Positions 18,888 to 27,479 of a stretch of DNA of 57,258 nucleotides are shown piece by piece. Location of the stretch: NCBI GenBank assembly GCA_947451385.1, contig CANFYZ010000011.1, positions 1 to 57,258 on the forward strand, given 5' to 3'. Under the pieces are notes generated by a model. The model worked only from the letters and a program-made list of their open reading frames with translations. It was not told the DNA's origin and did not search any database. The stretch's first letter is position 1. Each line of letters opens with the position of its first letter. The translations under genes were made by a program, and so were the position numbers. The DNA is from Comamonadaceae bacterium. Lineage in GTDB: Bacteria; Pseudomonadota; Gammaproteobacteria; Burkholderiales; Burkholderiaceae_C.

Positions 18888-19532
18888 ATGCAACCCACTG
18901 TTCCAGCCACTGTGTACATTGTTGACGACGATGCCAGCGTGCGCGAAGGCATGGCGTGGTTGCTGCGCTCACGCCGCTTGCTGAGCGAATCGTTTGCCAG
19001 CGCCGACGCCTTCGAGGCCCTGCTGCACGACCCGAAAGGGCCGGTCACCCAGGGCCTGCCGCGCGAAGCCGGCTGCATTTTGCTGGACGTGCGCATGCCC
19101 GGGCAAAGCGGTTTGGCGTTGTTTGAAAAGCTGATTGCCTCCGGTCTGGCCGAAGCCTGGCCGGTGATTTTTCTCACCGGTCACGCCGATGTGCCGACCG
19201 CCGTGGACACGGTCAAACGCGGTGCTTTTGATTTTTGTGAAAAGCCTTTTTCCGACAACGCCCTGGTGGACCGGGTGGAACAAGCCTTGGCCTTGTCCCA
19301 AACCCGGTTGGCCGCACGGCAGATTCAACACGAGCTGAGCAGCCGGTTGGCCGAGTTGACCGAGCGCGAACGCGATGTGATGCACCTGGTGATCGAGGGC
19401 CTGCCCAACAAATTGATCGCGGATCAACTGGAGATCAGCGTGCGCACCGTGGAAGTCCACCGCTCACGGGTGTTTGACAAAATGAATGTGAAGTCGGCGG
19501 TGGAGCTGGCCAACTTGATGCGCGAGCTCTGA
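18888..19532 (+). CDS. FixJ/NarL-type response regulator
   Basis: A 214-residue regulator with an N-terminal receiver domain (acidic pocket VDDDASV, phosphoacceptor Asp67 in LLDVRMPG, conserved Thr and Lys in FLTGHAD and CEKPF) and a C-terminal LuxR-type helix-turn-helix (LTERERDVMHLVIEG...IADQLEISVRTVEVHRSRVFDKM). It is the cognate partner of the upstream PAS kinase, 9 bases away. Target genes cannot be read from the window. A short hairpin with a 5-base stem overlaps its stop codon (19529-19543). Confidence 0.93.
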   Translation: MQPTVPATVYIVDDDASVREGMAWLLRSRRLLSESFASADAFEALLHDPKGPVTQGLPREAGCILLDVRMPGQSGLALFEKLIASGLAEAWPVIFLTGHADVPTAVDTVKRGAFDFCEKPFSDNALVDRVEQALALSQTRLAARQIQHELSSRLAELTERERDVMHLVIEGLPNKLIADQLEISVRTVEVHRSRVFDKMNVKSAVELANLMREL

Positions 19533-19539
19533 GTGGGCC

Positions 19540-19734
19540 TCAGTCTTTGTGCGCAGACGACGCTGAAGGTGCTGAAGGTGCTGAAGAGGCTGGCGGTGCC
19601 GCTGGTTTTTCTGCTTCAGGCGGCAGCTCGTTGTGCGGCAACTCGCCCCGGGTGCGACCCGAAAACATGGTCCACCAGACAATGATCAGCAAGATGACCA
19701 AGGCCAGTAACGCTTCCAAAATCAAACCGATCAT
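19540..19734 (-). CDS. Small single-pass membrane protein, unknown function
   Basis: A 64-residue protein: one hydrophobic helix right after the start (LILEALLALVILLIIVWW) followed by a Pro/Ala/Ser-rich hydrophilic tail. It is likely real because ATG 19734 has a good ribosome binding site (AGGGAG, about 8 bases upstream on the minus strand) and the protein has a clear membrane segment. Its start codon overlaps the proposed mltA start on the other strand (CATG at 19732-19735). The tail is encoded partly by three tandem 9-base repeats. Function is not recognised. Confidence 0.65.
   Translation of the reverse strand: MIGLILEALLALVILLIIVWWTMFSGRTRGELPHNELPPEAEKPAAPPASSAPSAPSASSAHKD
19562..19588. 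repeat. Three tandem 9-base repeats
   Basis: GCTGAAGGT, GCTGAAGGT and GCTGAAGAG in direct succession. They encode the Ser-Ala-Pro repeats at the C-terminus of the small membrane protein on the minus strand, so copy number can change without shifting its frame. Confidence 0.8.
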
Positions 19735-20926
19735 GCACACACTCCCTGGGCCCTTGCGTTGCACCTTGCACGCGTTTGGCTTGCTGGCGATTGTAGGCAG
19801 CTTGATCAGTTGCGGGGTGATGGGGCCCTCAGCCTCACATTCACCCTCCACATTACCTTACCCACCAACGGCCAGCGCTCCGGTGCCCCAGGCCAGCGCC
19901 ACCGCACCGCAGGCCGAGGGGCCGACTGCGGCGGTGCGGGTTCAGGCCAAAAGCCGCTGGGTCCCAGTGAGCTGGTCGGAGCTGCCGGGCTGGACGCAAG
20001 ACAACTTACAAGAAGCCTGGGCCGCCTGGCTGCTCAGCTGCCAGCGCCCGACCACGGCCAATGCGGCGCTCTGCCCCGAAGTGGCCCGGCTGAACGGCGC
20101 ACCCGCGCCCGCACAGCAGCAATGGCTGATGCAACACTTTCAGCCCTACCGTGTGGAAACCTTGCAAGGCGCCAGCGAAGGGTTGCTGACCAGTTACTAC
20201 GAACCGGTGCTAGAGGCCTCGCGTCTGCCGCGCCCCGGCTACAGTGTGCCGCTGTACAGCGTGCCCAGCGGACTGGGCCAACGCAAGCCCTGGTTCAGCC
20301 GCGAAGAGATAGAAACCCAGGCGGCGGCGCGCAACGCGCTCAAGGGCAAAGAGCTGGTGTACCTGGCCGACCCGGTCGACGCCATGGTGCTGCACATCCA
20401 GGGCAGTGGCCGCATCCGTGTGACCGAGGCCGATGGCCGGGTGCGCACCGTGCGACTGGCGTTTGCCGGCACCAACGACCACCCTTACAAAAGCATTGGC
20501 AGCTGGTTGCTGGAACAAGGGCTGACGCGTGATGCGACCTGGCCGGGCATCAAGGCTTGGATCGCCAAAAACCCGCAACGCCTGAATGAATTGCTTTGGA
20601 AAAACCCGCGCGTGGTGTTTTTCAAAGAAGAGGTCTTGTCCAGCACGAACATCGAACAAGGCCCCAAAGGCGCGCAGGGCGTGCCGCTCACCGCCGGGCG
20701 CTCGATTGCCATCGACCCGGGCAGCATGCCCTATGGCACACCGGTGTGGCTGGCCTCCAGCGGACCGCAAATCGCACTGCAAAAACTGGTGTTGGCGCAA
20801 GACACCGGCAGTGCGATTGTGGGCGGCGTGCGCGCCGATTACTTTGCCGGCGCAGGCGCGGCGGCAGGTGAATTGGCGGGTCGGCTCAAACAACCGCTGC
20901 GCATGTGGGTGTTGCTGCCGCGCTGA
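19733..20926 (+). CDS. mltA: Membrane-bound lytic murein transglycosylase A
   Basis: Lytic transglycosylase of about 397 residues that cleaves peptidoglycan glycan strands to 1,6-anhydro products at the outer membrane. MltA motifs are visible: TSYYEPVLEAS, VDAMVLHIQGSGRI and the C-terminal 3D domain with IDPGSMPYGTPVW and QDTGSAIVGGVRADYFAG, where the catalytic Asp lies. The N-terminus is a lipoprotein signal with lipobox LISC (Cys27 from ATG 19733). The start is uncertain: ATG 19733 gives a sensible signal peptide but has no clear ribosome binding site, and TTG or upstream ATG codons are possible. Confidence 0.9.
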   Translation: MHTLPGPLRCTLHAFGLLAIVGSLISCGVMGPSASHSPSTLPYPPTASAPVPQASATAPQAEGPTAAVRVQAKSRWVPVSWSELPGWTQDNLQEAWAAWLLSCQRPTTANAALCPEVARLNGAPAPAQQQWLMQHFQPYRVETLQGASEGLLTSYYEPVLEASRLPRPGYSVPLYSVPSGLGQRKPWFSREEIETQAAARNALKGKELVYLADPVDAMVLHIQGSGRIRVTEADGRVRTVRLAFAGTNDHPYKSIGSWLLEQGLTRDATWPGIKAWIAKNPQRLNELLWKNPRVVFFKEEVLSSTNIEQGPKGAQGVPLTAGRSIAIDPGSMPYGTPVWLASSGPQIALQKLVLAQDTGSAIVGGVRADYFAGAGAAAGELAGRLKQPLRMWVLLPR

Positions 20927-20951
20927 AGTCGGCGCCCAGAACCGCTGAGGC

Positions 20952-21668
20952 TCAGGCCACACCCAAATAAATTTGCCGAATGTGGTCATCTTGGCTGAGT
21001 TCGGCCACCGGGCCTTGTCGCGCCACATGACCGTGTTCGAGCACATAGGCGCGATCGGCGATGCGCAGCGCCGACAAGGCGTCTTGCTCGGCCATCAAAA
21101 TCGCCACCCCGCCGTCACGGATGCGCCCGATCGCGTCATAAATCTCGTGCTTGAGGCGGTGCGCGATGCCCACGGACGGCTCGTCCAACAGCAGCAACTT
21201 GGGCGCGCCCATCAAGGCCCGGCCGATCGCCACCATCTGCTGCTGACCGCCCGACAAAGTGCTGACCATTTGGCTGGTGCGGTCACGCAAGATCGGAAAC
21301 AAGGCGTAGACGCGTTCCAGGTCTTTCGCCACCGCATCGGCGTCGTCCCGCAAATAGGCGCCCAACATGAGGTTTTTCAACACCGTCAGTTCTGGGAACA
21401 AGCGCCGTCCTTCGGGGCAGTGGCAAATGCCCCGACCCACCACCTGGTGCGCCGCAAAGTCGTGCAAGGACACGCCCTCCAGCGCCAATTTACCGGTGGC
21501 ATCGAGCATGCGCGAGATGCATTTGAGCAGCGTTGACTTGCCCGCGCCGTTGGGGCCCAGCACCGCGACAAATTCGCCCGGCGCAATGTGCAGGCTGATG
21601 TCTTCCAGCGCCAGCGCTTTGCCGTAGGAGGCGCTCATGTGTTCAATCTCAAGCAGCATGGTCGACAT
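20952..21668 (-). CDS. livF: Branched-chain amino acid type ABC transporter ATPase LivF
   Basis: ATP-binding subunit of a HAAT-family importer, 238 residues. Walker A is GPNGAGKSTLL, the ABC signature is LSGGQQQMVAIGRAL and Walker B is LLLDEPSVG. It overlaps the end of livG by 20 bases. ATG 21668 is used because GGAA and AGG lie just upstream; a second ATG at 21659 is possible. It is the last gene of the operon and faces mltA tail to tail with only 25 bases between. Confidence 0.93.
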   Translation of the reverse strand: MSTMLLEIEHMSASYGKALALEDISLHIAPGEFVAVLGPNGAGKSTLLKCISRMLDATGKLALEGVSLHDFAAHQVVGRGICHCPEGRRLFPELTVLKNLMLGAYLRDDADAVAKDLERVYALFPILRDRTSQMVSTLSGGQQQMVAIGRALMGAPKLLLLDEPSVGIAHRLKHEIYDAIGRIRDGGVAILMAEQDALSALRIADRAYVLEHGHVARQGPVAELSQDDHIRQIYLGVA

Positions 21669-22383
21669 CCTGTTTTCCGATGTAAGCCTCGATCACTTTC
21701 GGGTTTTTCACAATCTCCTGCGGCGACCCCGTGGCAATCACTTGGCCAAAATCAATCGCCACCACGTTGGAGACCAACTGCATGAATTCACGCAGTTTGT
21801 GTTCGATCAGCATGATGGTCAGGCCCTGCTCGCGGTGCAGATCGCGAATCAGGGTGGACAGCGCGGCGATCTCGCCCGAGCCCAGCCCCGCAAAGGGTTC
21901 GTCCAGCAGCAACAAGCGCGGCTGGGTGGCCAAGGCGCGGGCGATCTCCAGGCGACGCTGATCGCCATAGGCCAGCAGCTCCGAAGGCGACTGCGCCTTG
22001 CCGGCCAAGCCCACCTGCTCCAGCAAGGTGTAGGCGCGTTTTTCTAAATCGACCGCCGGCACACGCGGCCCCAGACTGCCGACCATGACGTTTTCCAACA
22101 CCGTCAAACCCACAAATGGCCGACACAGCTGGAACGTGCGCGCCACACCCAAGCCGACCACCTTGTGCGCGGGCACACCGAGCAGGGATTGGCCGTCGAG
22201 CAGCACCTCACCGTTGTCGGGTTTGATGAAGCCCGTCAGCAGGTTGTACAAAGTGGTTTTGCCGGCGCCGTTGGGGCCGAGGATGCCCAGGATGTCGCCT
22301 TCATTCACTTCCAGGCTGACGTCTTTGACCGCATGCAAGCCACCAAAGCGCTTGTCCAGATGTTGTACGCTGAGCAAACTCAT
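21649..22383 (-). CDS. livG: Branched-chain amino acid type ABC transporter ATPase LivG
   Basis: Second ATPase subunit, 244 residues, with Walker A GPNGAGKTTLYNLLTG, signature LAYGDQRRLEIARAL and Walker B LLLDEPFAGL. The start ATG 22383 overlaps the livM stop (ATGA, 22380-22383). The frame stays open far upstream through livM, but that part is an out-of-frame reading of the permease and is not protein of this gene. Confidence 0.93.
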   Translation of the reverse strand: MSLLSVQHLDKRFGGLHAVKDVSLEVNEGDILGILGPNGAGKTTLYNLLTGFIKPDNGEVLLDGQSLLGVPAHKVVGLGVARTFQLCRPFVGLTVLENVMVGSLGPRVPAVDLEKRAYTLLEQVGLAGKAQSPSELLAYGDQRRLEIARALATQPRLLLLDEPFAGLGSGEIAALSTLIRDLHREQGLTIMLIEHKLREFMQLVSNVVAIDFGQVIATGSPQEIVKNPKVIEAYIGKQDVDHAA

Positions 22384-23318
22384 GATCGGCCCCCCGTGAC
22401 ACGCTGGCGAATTTTGTCCCAGGTTGGCGCCACCAGGCCTTGGGGCAAGAAGAACAAAATCAGAATCAACGCGACGCTGTAAACCATCAGACGCCACTCG
22501 CCAAAGTTGCGCAGCAGCTCGGTCATCAAGGTCAACAACAAGGCGCCGCCGACCGCACCATAAATCGAGCCCATGCCGCCAACATACACCATGGTGATGA
22601 TGGTGATGGAGGTGACCACCGCGAACAGTTGCGGACTGACCTGCAACTGGTAATGCGCATACAACGCCCCGCCCATGCCCGCAAACGCGGCGCTGATGAC
22701 CAGTGAGGCAATTTTGTAATAAGTGACATTCAAGCCGGCGGCTTGGCAGGTGGCCTCGTCGCCGCGAATAGCCTTCAGAATCAGGCCCCAACGCGAGCGC
22801 GCCAAACCGCCCAGCAAGGCCACCGTGAAGACCAACACCCCGAGCACAAACCAGTAGAAATACAGCGGTGAACGAATCAACGGCTCGATGCCATTGATGC
22901 CTTCTTCGCCACCGGTGAACTCCCAAAAAATCAGCATCAAGCGCTGCATGATGACCGCCCCCGACAACATGGCCAAGGCAAAGTACGGACCTTTCAGGCG
23001 CAGCGTCGGAATGCCCATGATCAAGGCAAACAGCACGGCCGCAGCCATGCCAGCAGGCAAGCTCCACCAGGCATTGGCGCCCCAGGTGGTGTTCAAGAAA
23101 CCGGCCGCATAAGCGCCCACGCCAATGAACAAGGAGTGGCCAAAGTTCTCACGCCCGGTCAGGCCCGACATGAAGTCCCAGCTGACGGACCAAATGCCAT
23201 ATATCGCGGCCACGGTGAGCACGCCCATGAGGTAGCGGCTGTCAAAGACGAGTGGCAACACGGCCATCACCGCCACCGCCAGCATCGCGCCACCCCGGTC
23301 TATGTGTTTCAACTGCAT
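22380..23318 (-). CDS. livM: Branched-chain amino acid type ABC transporter permease LivM
   Basis: Permease subunit of 312 residues with 8-10 hydrophobic segments. The LivM family features GLTGRENFGHSLFIGVGAYAAG and GMGGALYAHYQ are present. It works in the inner membrane with LivH and the two ATPases. It is 15 bases downstream of livH and ATGA-coupled to livG. Confidence 0.92.
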   Translation of the reverse strand: MQLKHIDRGGAMLAVAVMAVLPLVFDSRYLMGVLTVAAIYGIWSVSWDFMSGLTGRENFGHSLFIGVGAYAAGFLNTTWGANAWWSLPAGMAAAVLFALIMGIPTLRLKGPYFALAMLSGAVIMQRLMLIFWEFTGGEEGINGIEPLIRSPLYFYWFVLGVLVFTVALLGGLARSRWGLILKAIRGDEATCQAAGLNVTYYKIASLVISAAFAGMGGALYAHYQLQVSPQLFAVVTSITIITMVYVGGMGSIYGAVGGALLLTLMTELLRNFGEWRLMVYSVALILILFFLPQGLVAPTWDKIRQRVTGGRS

Positions 23319-23333
23319 GAAAGAATCCTCAGC

Positions 23334-24188
23334 TCAGAAGGCGGCGCGTTTGCCAAAGAAACCTGCGGGTCGAAGCACCAGCATCAGCAAGGTGGCGGCG
23401 ACCGAAACAATCTCGGTCCAGGAGGTGGAGATGCCATAAGCCACCAGAGTTTCGGCATAGCCCAGCATCAAAGCCGCGACGATGCTGCCCGGAATCGAGC
23501 CCAGACCGCCAACCACCACAATGGCGAAGGCTTTGACAATCGGCAGCAGGTGCATCGACGGTTGCACGCTCAAAAACGGCCCGGCCATGATGCCGGCCAA
23601 AGCCGCCAAGCCGGCCGACATGGCCATCACCACACCAAAAATGCGGTCGCTCGGAATGCCCATGTACTGCGCCGCTTCCGGGTCTTGTGAAATCGCCAAG
23701 ATGGCGCTGCCCAGCCGGGTTTTCTGAATGAACAGATACAGACCGCCGATGGACACCACCGCCACCACCAGCGTCAGCAAACGCTGACCCGCCACATCGA
23801 CGCCGCCGATCACATACTTTTGATCAATGAAGCTGGGCACATTGCGGTACTCCGAACCAAAGATCAAAAACAAGGCTTGCTCCACCACCAGGGACACGGC
23901 CAGACTGATCATGAGCACCGCCAACTGCGAGGTGCGCATAGGACGAATCAGCACCCGCTCCACCGCCATGCCAAACAGGGCGACGCCCAGCACCACCACC
24001 GGCGCGGCCATCAACAGCGGCCACTTGAAGATCGTCGTCAGCACATAGGCGCCATAGGCCCCGAGTGCATAAAACGAGCCGTGCGCCAAGTTCAGGATGC
24101 GGGCCACGCCAAAAATCAGCGTGAAACCCACCGCCAACATGGCATAGATGGCACTGGTGACAGCACCAAAAATCAATATTTCAAGCAC
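23334..24188 (-). CDS. livH: Branched-chain amino acid type ABC transporter permease LivH
   Basis: Permease subunit of 284 residues, strongly hydrophobic, with LivH motifs GFTLIFGVARILNLAHGSFYALGAY and the EAA-type region VVVGGLGSIPGSIVAALMLG. The start codon is GTG at 24188, preceded by AAAGGGA at proper spacing on the minus strand. It follows the binding-protein gene by 45 bases. Confidence 0.92.
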   Translation of the reverse strand: MLEILIFGAVTSAIYAMLAVGFTLIFGVARILNLAHGSFYALGAYGAYVLTTIFKWPLLMAAPVVVLGVALFGMAVERVLIRPMRTSQLAVLMISLAVSLVVEQALFLIFGSEYRNVPSFIDQKYVIGGVDVAGQRLLTLVVAVVSIGGLYLFIQKTRLGSAILAISQDPEAAQYMGIPSDRIFGVVMAMSAGLAALAGIMAGPFLSVQPSMHLLPIVKAFAIVVVGGLGSIPGSIVAALMLGYAETLVAYGISTSWTEIVSVAATLLMLVLRPAGFFGKRAAF

Positions 24189-24233
24189 AGTGATCCCTTT
24201 GCGTGAAGCAAAACAGCCTGGAAGGGCGTCGGT

Positions 24234-25463
24234 TTATTTGGTCAACCAGGGCGGCATGATCATGTTGCCGCTGCGCAAGCTCTTGGGCCAGAGCACCACA
24301 CGCTCACCCTTGGCTTGCCACTGGGCAAACAGCAGGTTCATGTATTTGCCACCGGCTTTCACGTCATGGGTTTCGTCGTATTCAAGCTGGCCGGCGACGC
24401 CGGGCATGCTTGTTTTTTCCAGCTCTTTGATGATGGCGTTGGTGTCAAAACTCTTGGCGCGCTCAATCGCTTGGGCGTAGGCGTGCACCGAGTCATAGGT
24501 GCCAAATGCGGTGTACACCGGCACGCGTCCGGTGCGCTTTTTGAACTCGTCGAAAAACGGCACGGTCTTGACGGTGAGGGGTGTGCGCACCGCAAAGTTC
24601 ACCGCGATTTCGCTCAATGACTTGCCACCGACGCGGTCAAAAAAGTCACCGTCTTGCGACTTCACATCGATGCCGCCGTAGGGAATCGGAAAACGTGCGT
24701 CGTACCACTGCTTGGCGAACACATCGCTCGAAGCGTGAGAGAGCACCACCACCAAGAACTGCGCATCTGAGCTTTTGATTTTGGAGAGCAGGGGCGAAAA
24801 GTCGGAGGTCGTGGTGTCAAAGAACTCCACCATCTTCACGTCGGCGCCCACATCCACCGCGCCTTTGCGCAGCACCGGCACCAGGTCTTGCACCCATTTG
24901 GCGTTCTCACCAATGATGGCGATTTTTTTCAAACCCAATTCACCGATCAAGTGACCTGAAATCCACTCCACCAGGCCTTTGGCTTGGTGCACCGCGTTGA
25001 TCGGACCGGTGCGGAAAATGTATTTGTAGTTGTCGTAATCCTGCTTCACTTTGGCGGTGATGGCCGGCGAGGCCGCGCCCACGCCCAGGTAAATGGTTTT
25101 GGCCGAAGAGATGTGCGGCAACTGCGCCAAGGTCACGCCGCTGGTGTAGCCGCCCACGATCACGTCGACTTTTTCATCGGCGGTCAGCTTTTTGATGGCG
25201 TTGATGCCGACCTCGGGGTTTTCGGTTTCATCGGCCACCACAAACGTCAGTTTGCGCCCCAGAACACCGCCTTTGTTATTGATCTCGTCGATCGCAATTT
25301 TCGCGGCCTCCTGCGTGTCGCGACCCACTTGCAATTGCACCGCCGTGGTCAGGCCGATTTTGATCGGTGCTTGCTGCGCTTGTGCTGGCGAGAGCAAGGC
25401 GGCGGCACTGAGTGCCAGCGCGAGTTTGGAAAAAGAACGCTTGGAAAAAGGGGCTTTGAACAT
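24234..25463 (-). CDS. ABC transporter substrate-binding protein (Leu/Ile/Val or amide type)
   Basis: Periplasmic type I binding protein of 409 residues that feeds the LivHMGF-like transporter. The N-terminal signal peptide ends in SPAQAQQ. The mature part begins PIKIGLTTAV and contains AAKIAIDEINNKGGVLGRKL, the family signature. ATG 25463 is chosen for GGAG at good spacing; the open frame further upstream is not needed. The ligand cannot be assigned: the family includes binders of branched-chain amino acids, urea, short amides and aromatic acids. The neighbouring divergent gamma-glutamyltransferase-like gene may point to peptide or amino-acid derivatives. Confidence 0.9.
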   Translation of the reverse strand: MFKAPFSKRSFSKLALALSAAALLSPAQAQQAPIKIGLTTAVQLQVGRDTQEAAKIAIDEINNKGGVLGRKLTFVVADETENPEVGINAIKKLTADEKVDVIVGGYTSGVTLAQLPHISSAKTIYLGVGAASPAITAKVKQDYDNYKYIFRTGPINAVHQAKGLVEWISGHLIGELGLKKIAIIGENAKWVQDLVPVLRKGAVDVGADVKMVEFFDTTTSDFSPLLSKIKSSDAQFLVVVLSHASSDVFAKQWYDARFPIPYGGIDVKSQDGDFFDRVGGKSLSEIAVNFAVRTPLTVKTVPFFDEFKKRTGRVPVYTAFGTYDSVHAYAQAIERAKSFDTNAIIKELEKTSMPGVAGQLEYDETHDVKAGGKYMNLLFAQWQAKGERVVLWPKSLRSGNMIMPPWLTK

Positions 25464-25687
25464 GCGGGTCTCCTCGAAAGTGGAAAAAAAACGAATGCTG
25501 TCTGTGGGTCTTCTGCTTGTGATTTCGGTTTTTATTGAGACATGAATTTTTTTTCCCGCCAAGGCGGTTGACCCTATTTGCTGATGCATGGGTGACAAAG
25601 GACGTCATGGATTGCACCCTTGTTTTTTCATGCTTTCAGGGCTAATTTGTGGGGATCGCACCTGCACCCAACCCCTAAGAAAACCTT
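25464..25687. promoter_or_regulatory. Divergent promoter region of the liv operon and ggt
   Basis: A 224-base gap between divergent genes, richer in A/T than the surroundings, with poly-T stretches near 25527, 25547 and 25622. It must hold the promoters of both the transporter operon and the gamma-glutamyltransferase gene. No clear operator palindrome is recognised. Confidence 0.5.
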
Positions 25688-27391
25688 ATGAACGCCTGGC
25701 AAAACCTCAGCGGCACGCCCTTCAACACGGAGAAACGTCCAGCGCAGGCTGCGCGCGGCATGGTGGTGACGAACCACCCCCTGGCATCGGCCGCAGGCAC
25801 GCAAATGCTGTGCGCGGGCGGCAATGCGGTAGACGCGGCCGTCGCCGCCTTGTTCACCTTGTCGGTGGTCGAGCCCATGATGGTGGGCTTGCTCGGTGGC
25901 GGTTTTGCCCACTTGCGCCAGCCCGACGGCACGCACAGCATCCTGGAAGGCCAAGGCACCTGTCCGCAAGCGGTTGGGCCCCACACCTTTGAGCATGACG
26001 CGACCGCGCCGCCGGGCTCTCTGGAAAGTGTCGGTCGCCGCCACAGCCTGGGTCGGGGGGCGGTGGCCACGCCCGGCAATTTGATGGCCTGGTGCCAAAT
26101 GCTCGCACGGCACGGCAGCATGAGCTTGGAGGATGTGCTGGCGCCCGCGCTGCAACACGCGTCGCGGGGTTTCCGTGTGACGCAGTACCTGAGCGGTTGT
26201 ATCGCCGACAACGCGGCCGACTTGGCGCTGGACCCCGAAATCGCGCGCGTGTTTTTGCCAGCGGGCCGGCCGCTGCAAAAAGGCGATCTTCTGAAACAAG
26301 GCGCTTACGCCGACACCTTGAAACTGGTGGCGCAACAAGGCGCGGCCGCGTTGTATGGCGACGCTTCAGGCCCCGGCGCGCTGGGTCAGGCGCTGTGCGC
26401 AGACGCGGCAGCACACCAGGGCTTTATTACGTTGGACGATTTACAGCGCTACCGCACGCGCGAGCCCGCGCCTTTGCGCTCGACCTACCGCGGGTTGGAG
26501 ATCTTCGGCCCACCGCCGCCCTGCGCTGGGCCCCTGCACATTGGGCAGATGCTGAATGTGCTGCAAGGGTTTGACCTGCGCGGCCTGGGCTTTGGCACGG
26601 TAGACAGCGTGCACCTGCTGGCGGAGGTGTTGAAGATGGCGTTTGCCGACCGCTCCGCCGTCACCGCCGACCCCGACTTTGTGAATGTCCCGGTCGAGCG
26701 CTTGTTGTCGAGCGAATACGCGGACCTGCGGCGCGGGCAGATCGATCTGCAACACGCAAAGACCTGGGCGCCGGGCCTGACCCCGACCGAAAGCGCGCAC
26801 ACCACGCACATCACCGTGGCCGACAGCGACGGGCGGGTGGTGAGTGCGACGCAAACCATCAACTCGGTGTTTGGCGCGCGCTACATGGTGCCGGGCACCG
26901 GCCTGATTCCCAACAACTACCTGTACGTGCTGGACCCGCGCCCCGACCGCGCCAACTCCATGGCGCCGGGCAAACGGGTCACCTCGTCCATGGCGCCGCT
27001 GATGGTGGTGCAGAACGGCCAACCCCGCTACGCCCTGGGTTTGCCGGGCGGTTTGCGCATTTTCCCTTCGGCCTTGCAGGCGCTGATCAACCTGATCGAC
27101 CACGGCATGAGCTTGCAACAAGCGGTGGAGGCGCCGCGCATCTGGACACAAGGGTTTGACCTTGAGCTGGAACCCGCGTTTTCGCCCGAAGTGCAAGCCG
27201 CGCTGCAGGCCCGTGGCCATGCGGTGTTGCGCGTGCCCAATGTGGGCGGCGGCATGAATGCCATTGCTTTCCATGACGATGGCCTGCTGGAGGGTGCGGC
27301 CTGCTGGCGCGCCGACGGCACGCCGATCGGCATCGGCGGGGGCATGGCGCGCGAAGGTGTTCGTTTTTTACCGGAAACCCGCAAACCCTGA
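25688..27391 (+). CDS. Gamma-glutamyltransferase family protein without signal peptide
   Basis: A 567-residue Ntn-hydrolase of the gamma-glutamyltranspeptidase family. These proenzymes cut themselves before a Thr that becomes the nucleophile; here the site is the Thr-Thr-His of ESAHTTHITVADSDG. Other family motifs are GNAVDAAVAALF, GLLGGGF, PNNY and GLPGGLRIF. No N-terminal signal peptide is visible (it begins MNAWQNLSGTPFNTEKRP), so the protein may be cytoplasmic, unlike classical periplasmic Ggt. It may therefore act on gamma-glutamyl or acyl-amide compounds after uptake by the adjacent ABC transporter. True specificity is unknown; cephalosporin-acylase-like activity is another option. Confidence 0.85.
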   Translation: MNAWQNLSGTPFNTEKRPAQAARGMVVTNHPLASAAGTQMLCAGGNAVDAAVAALFTLSVVEPMMVGLLGGGFAHLRQPDGTHSILEGQGTCPQAVGPHTFEHDATAPPGSLESVGRRHSLGRGAVATPGNLMAWCQMLARHGSMSLEDVLAPALQHASRGFRVTQYLSGCIADNAADLALDPEIARVFLPAGRPLQKGDLLKQGAYADTLKLVAQQGAAALYGDASGPGALGQALCADAAAHQGFITLDDLQRYRTREPAPLRSTYRGLEIFGPPPPCAGPLHIGQMLNVLQGFDLRGLGFGTVDSVHLLAEVLKMAFADRSAVTADPDFVNVPVERLLSSEYADLRRGQIDLQHAKTWAPGLTPTESAHTTHITVADSDGRVVSATQTINSVFGARYMVPGTGLIPNNYLYVLDPRPDRANSMAPGKRVTSSMAPLMVVQNGQPRYALGLPGGLRIFPSALQALINLIDHGMSLQQAVEAPRIWTQGFDLELEPAFSPEVQAALQARGHAVLRVPNVGGGMNAIAFHDDGLLEGAACWRADGTPIGIGGGMAREGVRFLPETRKP

Positions 27392-27479
27392 ACCGCGCCG
27401 TGGTCTTGTCACTTAAAGCCATGCCCGCGTCACAGACGCGCACTAAACTGAAACCACGTTGTTAGCGTTGGAGACCTAG

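Noticed and set aside
22384..23067. Long upstream extension of the livG reading frame
   Set aside because: It is an out-of-frame reading of livM; livG itself starts at the ATG overlapping the livM stop.
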